NCBI GenBank assembly: GCA_003439945.1
Contig: QVRM01001753.1
Coordinates: forward strand, 1 to 64,000
DNA from: Dermanyssus gallinae
Lineage: Eukaryota > Arthropoda > Arachnida > Mesostigmata > Dermanyssidae
Direction of reading: 5' to 3'
DNA: 64,000 nt
Shown here one piece after another: positions 63,341-64,000 of this stretch. The notes below the pieces were generated by a model that saw only the letters and a list, made by a program, of their open reading frames with translations, made no database searches and had not been told where the DNA came from. The position numbers were made by a program, and so were the translations under genes. The stretch's first letter is position 1. Every line of letters begins with the position of its first letter.

Positions 63341-64000
63341 CAAGGTCAGAGAGTCGTGTGTGGAAGACTTAGTATGCCTTATTTAAAATATTACAGGGGA
63401 TCGTGGCGGGGGAAGTCTCGCAATGTGAAACTATGTGAAGCCCGTATAAAATATTTTGTAATAATAATTCTTATAGCATTCTGATTATTACTAATAATAA
63501 TGCTTAGAGTATTATTATTACTATTACTACTATTATTACTTTTAGTGGTATTGTTATTAAGGAGACCCCCAGAAAAAGAGATCAGAGGGTTACAGATCTC
63601 ATGAAATTGGAATAGATGCAAACACTTGCTGTGGCGAGACCGCGTGCAGAGCACTATGACGCCAAGGCCTGCTAGAAGCTTACATGAGACGGCTGGCCGC
63701 CGTATTTATCCAAAAACACTTAGCGACCAACGCCACCCAAAAAACAATGAAAGCACAAAACATAGTAGTAAAAAGCAACTGGAAGGGCGGCTACTACCAC
63801 CACCTCTGGAATCATACAATACTAGTGCCGCAGCAACAAATTATTTGGCGGTTGCGTTAAATATTCATGGCTGCGTTATTGGTCGTGGTCACTTTCGGTA
63901 ACTAAATATTTAACATATGTAACTGCTTTCTTGCAGTGGCTTAGAGTTAAGTTGCTACCCCGCCTATATATATATATATATATACATATATTAGGTTAAC

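Overview
This is a nuclear genomic window from an animal, most likely an arthropod (possibly a chelicerate such as a mite; the taxon is inferred and low confidence). The evidence is spliced genes with GT-AG introns, GC-rich exons in AT-rich DNA, a ciliary gene, (TA)n and (TAA)n arrays, a mariner, several non-LTR retrotransposon families and tRNA-derived SINEs. I see no bacterial features.

Layout: a broken HTD2-like gene (3-387, +) and TRAPPC4 (1259-1917, +, one exon, two frame breaks) lie at the left edge. NUBPL (3619-11959, +, five visible coding exons) follows, with a mariner in one intron and retroelement debris in others. WDR35/IFT121 (49921 to 12588, -) fills most of the window. All 22 of its coding exons can be placed with matching splice phases, giving about 1142 residues. 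EXD2 (23626-25485, +) sits antisense inside a 10.2 kb WDR35 intron and may have an alternative last exon at 25974-26174. The right side holds the C-terminal FH2 half of a Delphilin-like formin (62834 to 54273, -), whose N-terminus is outside the window.

The introns are packed with mobile DNA. The best-preserved piece is a 5'-truncated retrotransposon with an R2/R4-type restriction-like endonuclease, 33713-35514. It is bounded by a perfect 26-bp target duplication inside a (TA)n tract. Others are a 1.16 kb foldback element with TA duplications (37717-38872) and a half copy (50421-50887), LINE copies ending in CCTCACAATTGTAACA plus (TAA)n, a LINE ending in poly(A), a LINE with an ATATC tail, and at least three tRNA-headed SINE types.

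The identified genes are housekeeping or ciliary genes: ER-Golgi tethering (TRAPPC4), mitochondrial fatty acid synthesis (HTD2), complex I iron-sulfur assembly (NUBPL), retrograde ciliary transport (WDR35), mitochondrial/DNA-end nuclease (EXD2) and actin assembly (formin). They are neighbours, not a pathway. Single-base frame breaks in HTD2, TRAPPC4, the formin and the mariner suggest residual long-read consensus errors or real decay. I found no evidence of a wholly new system. The most distinctive signals are the TA-targeting retroelement, a decayed duplicate of a WDR35 exon, a 28-bp perfect hairpin and a 70-bp identical repeat pair flanking a WDR35 exon.
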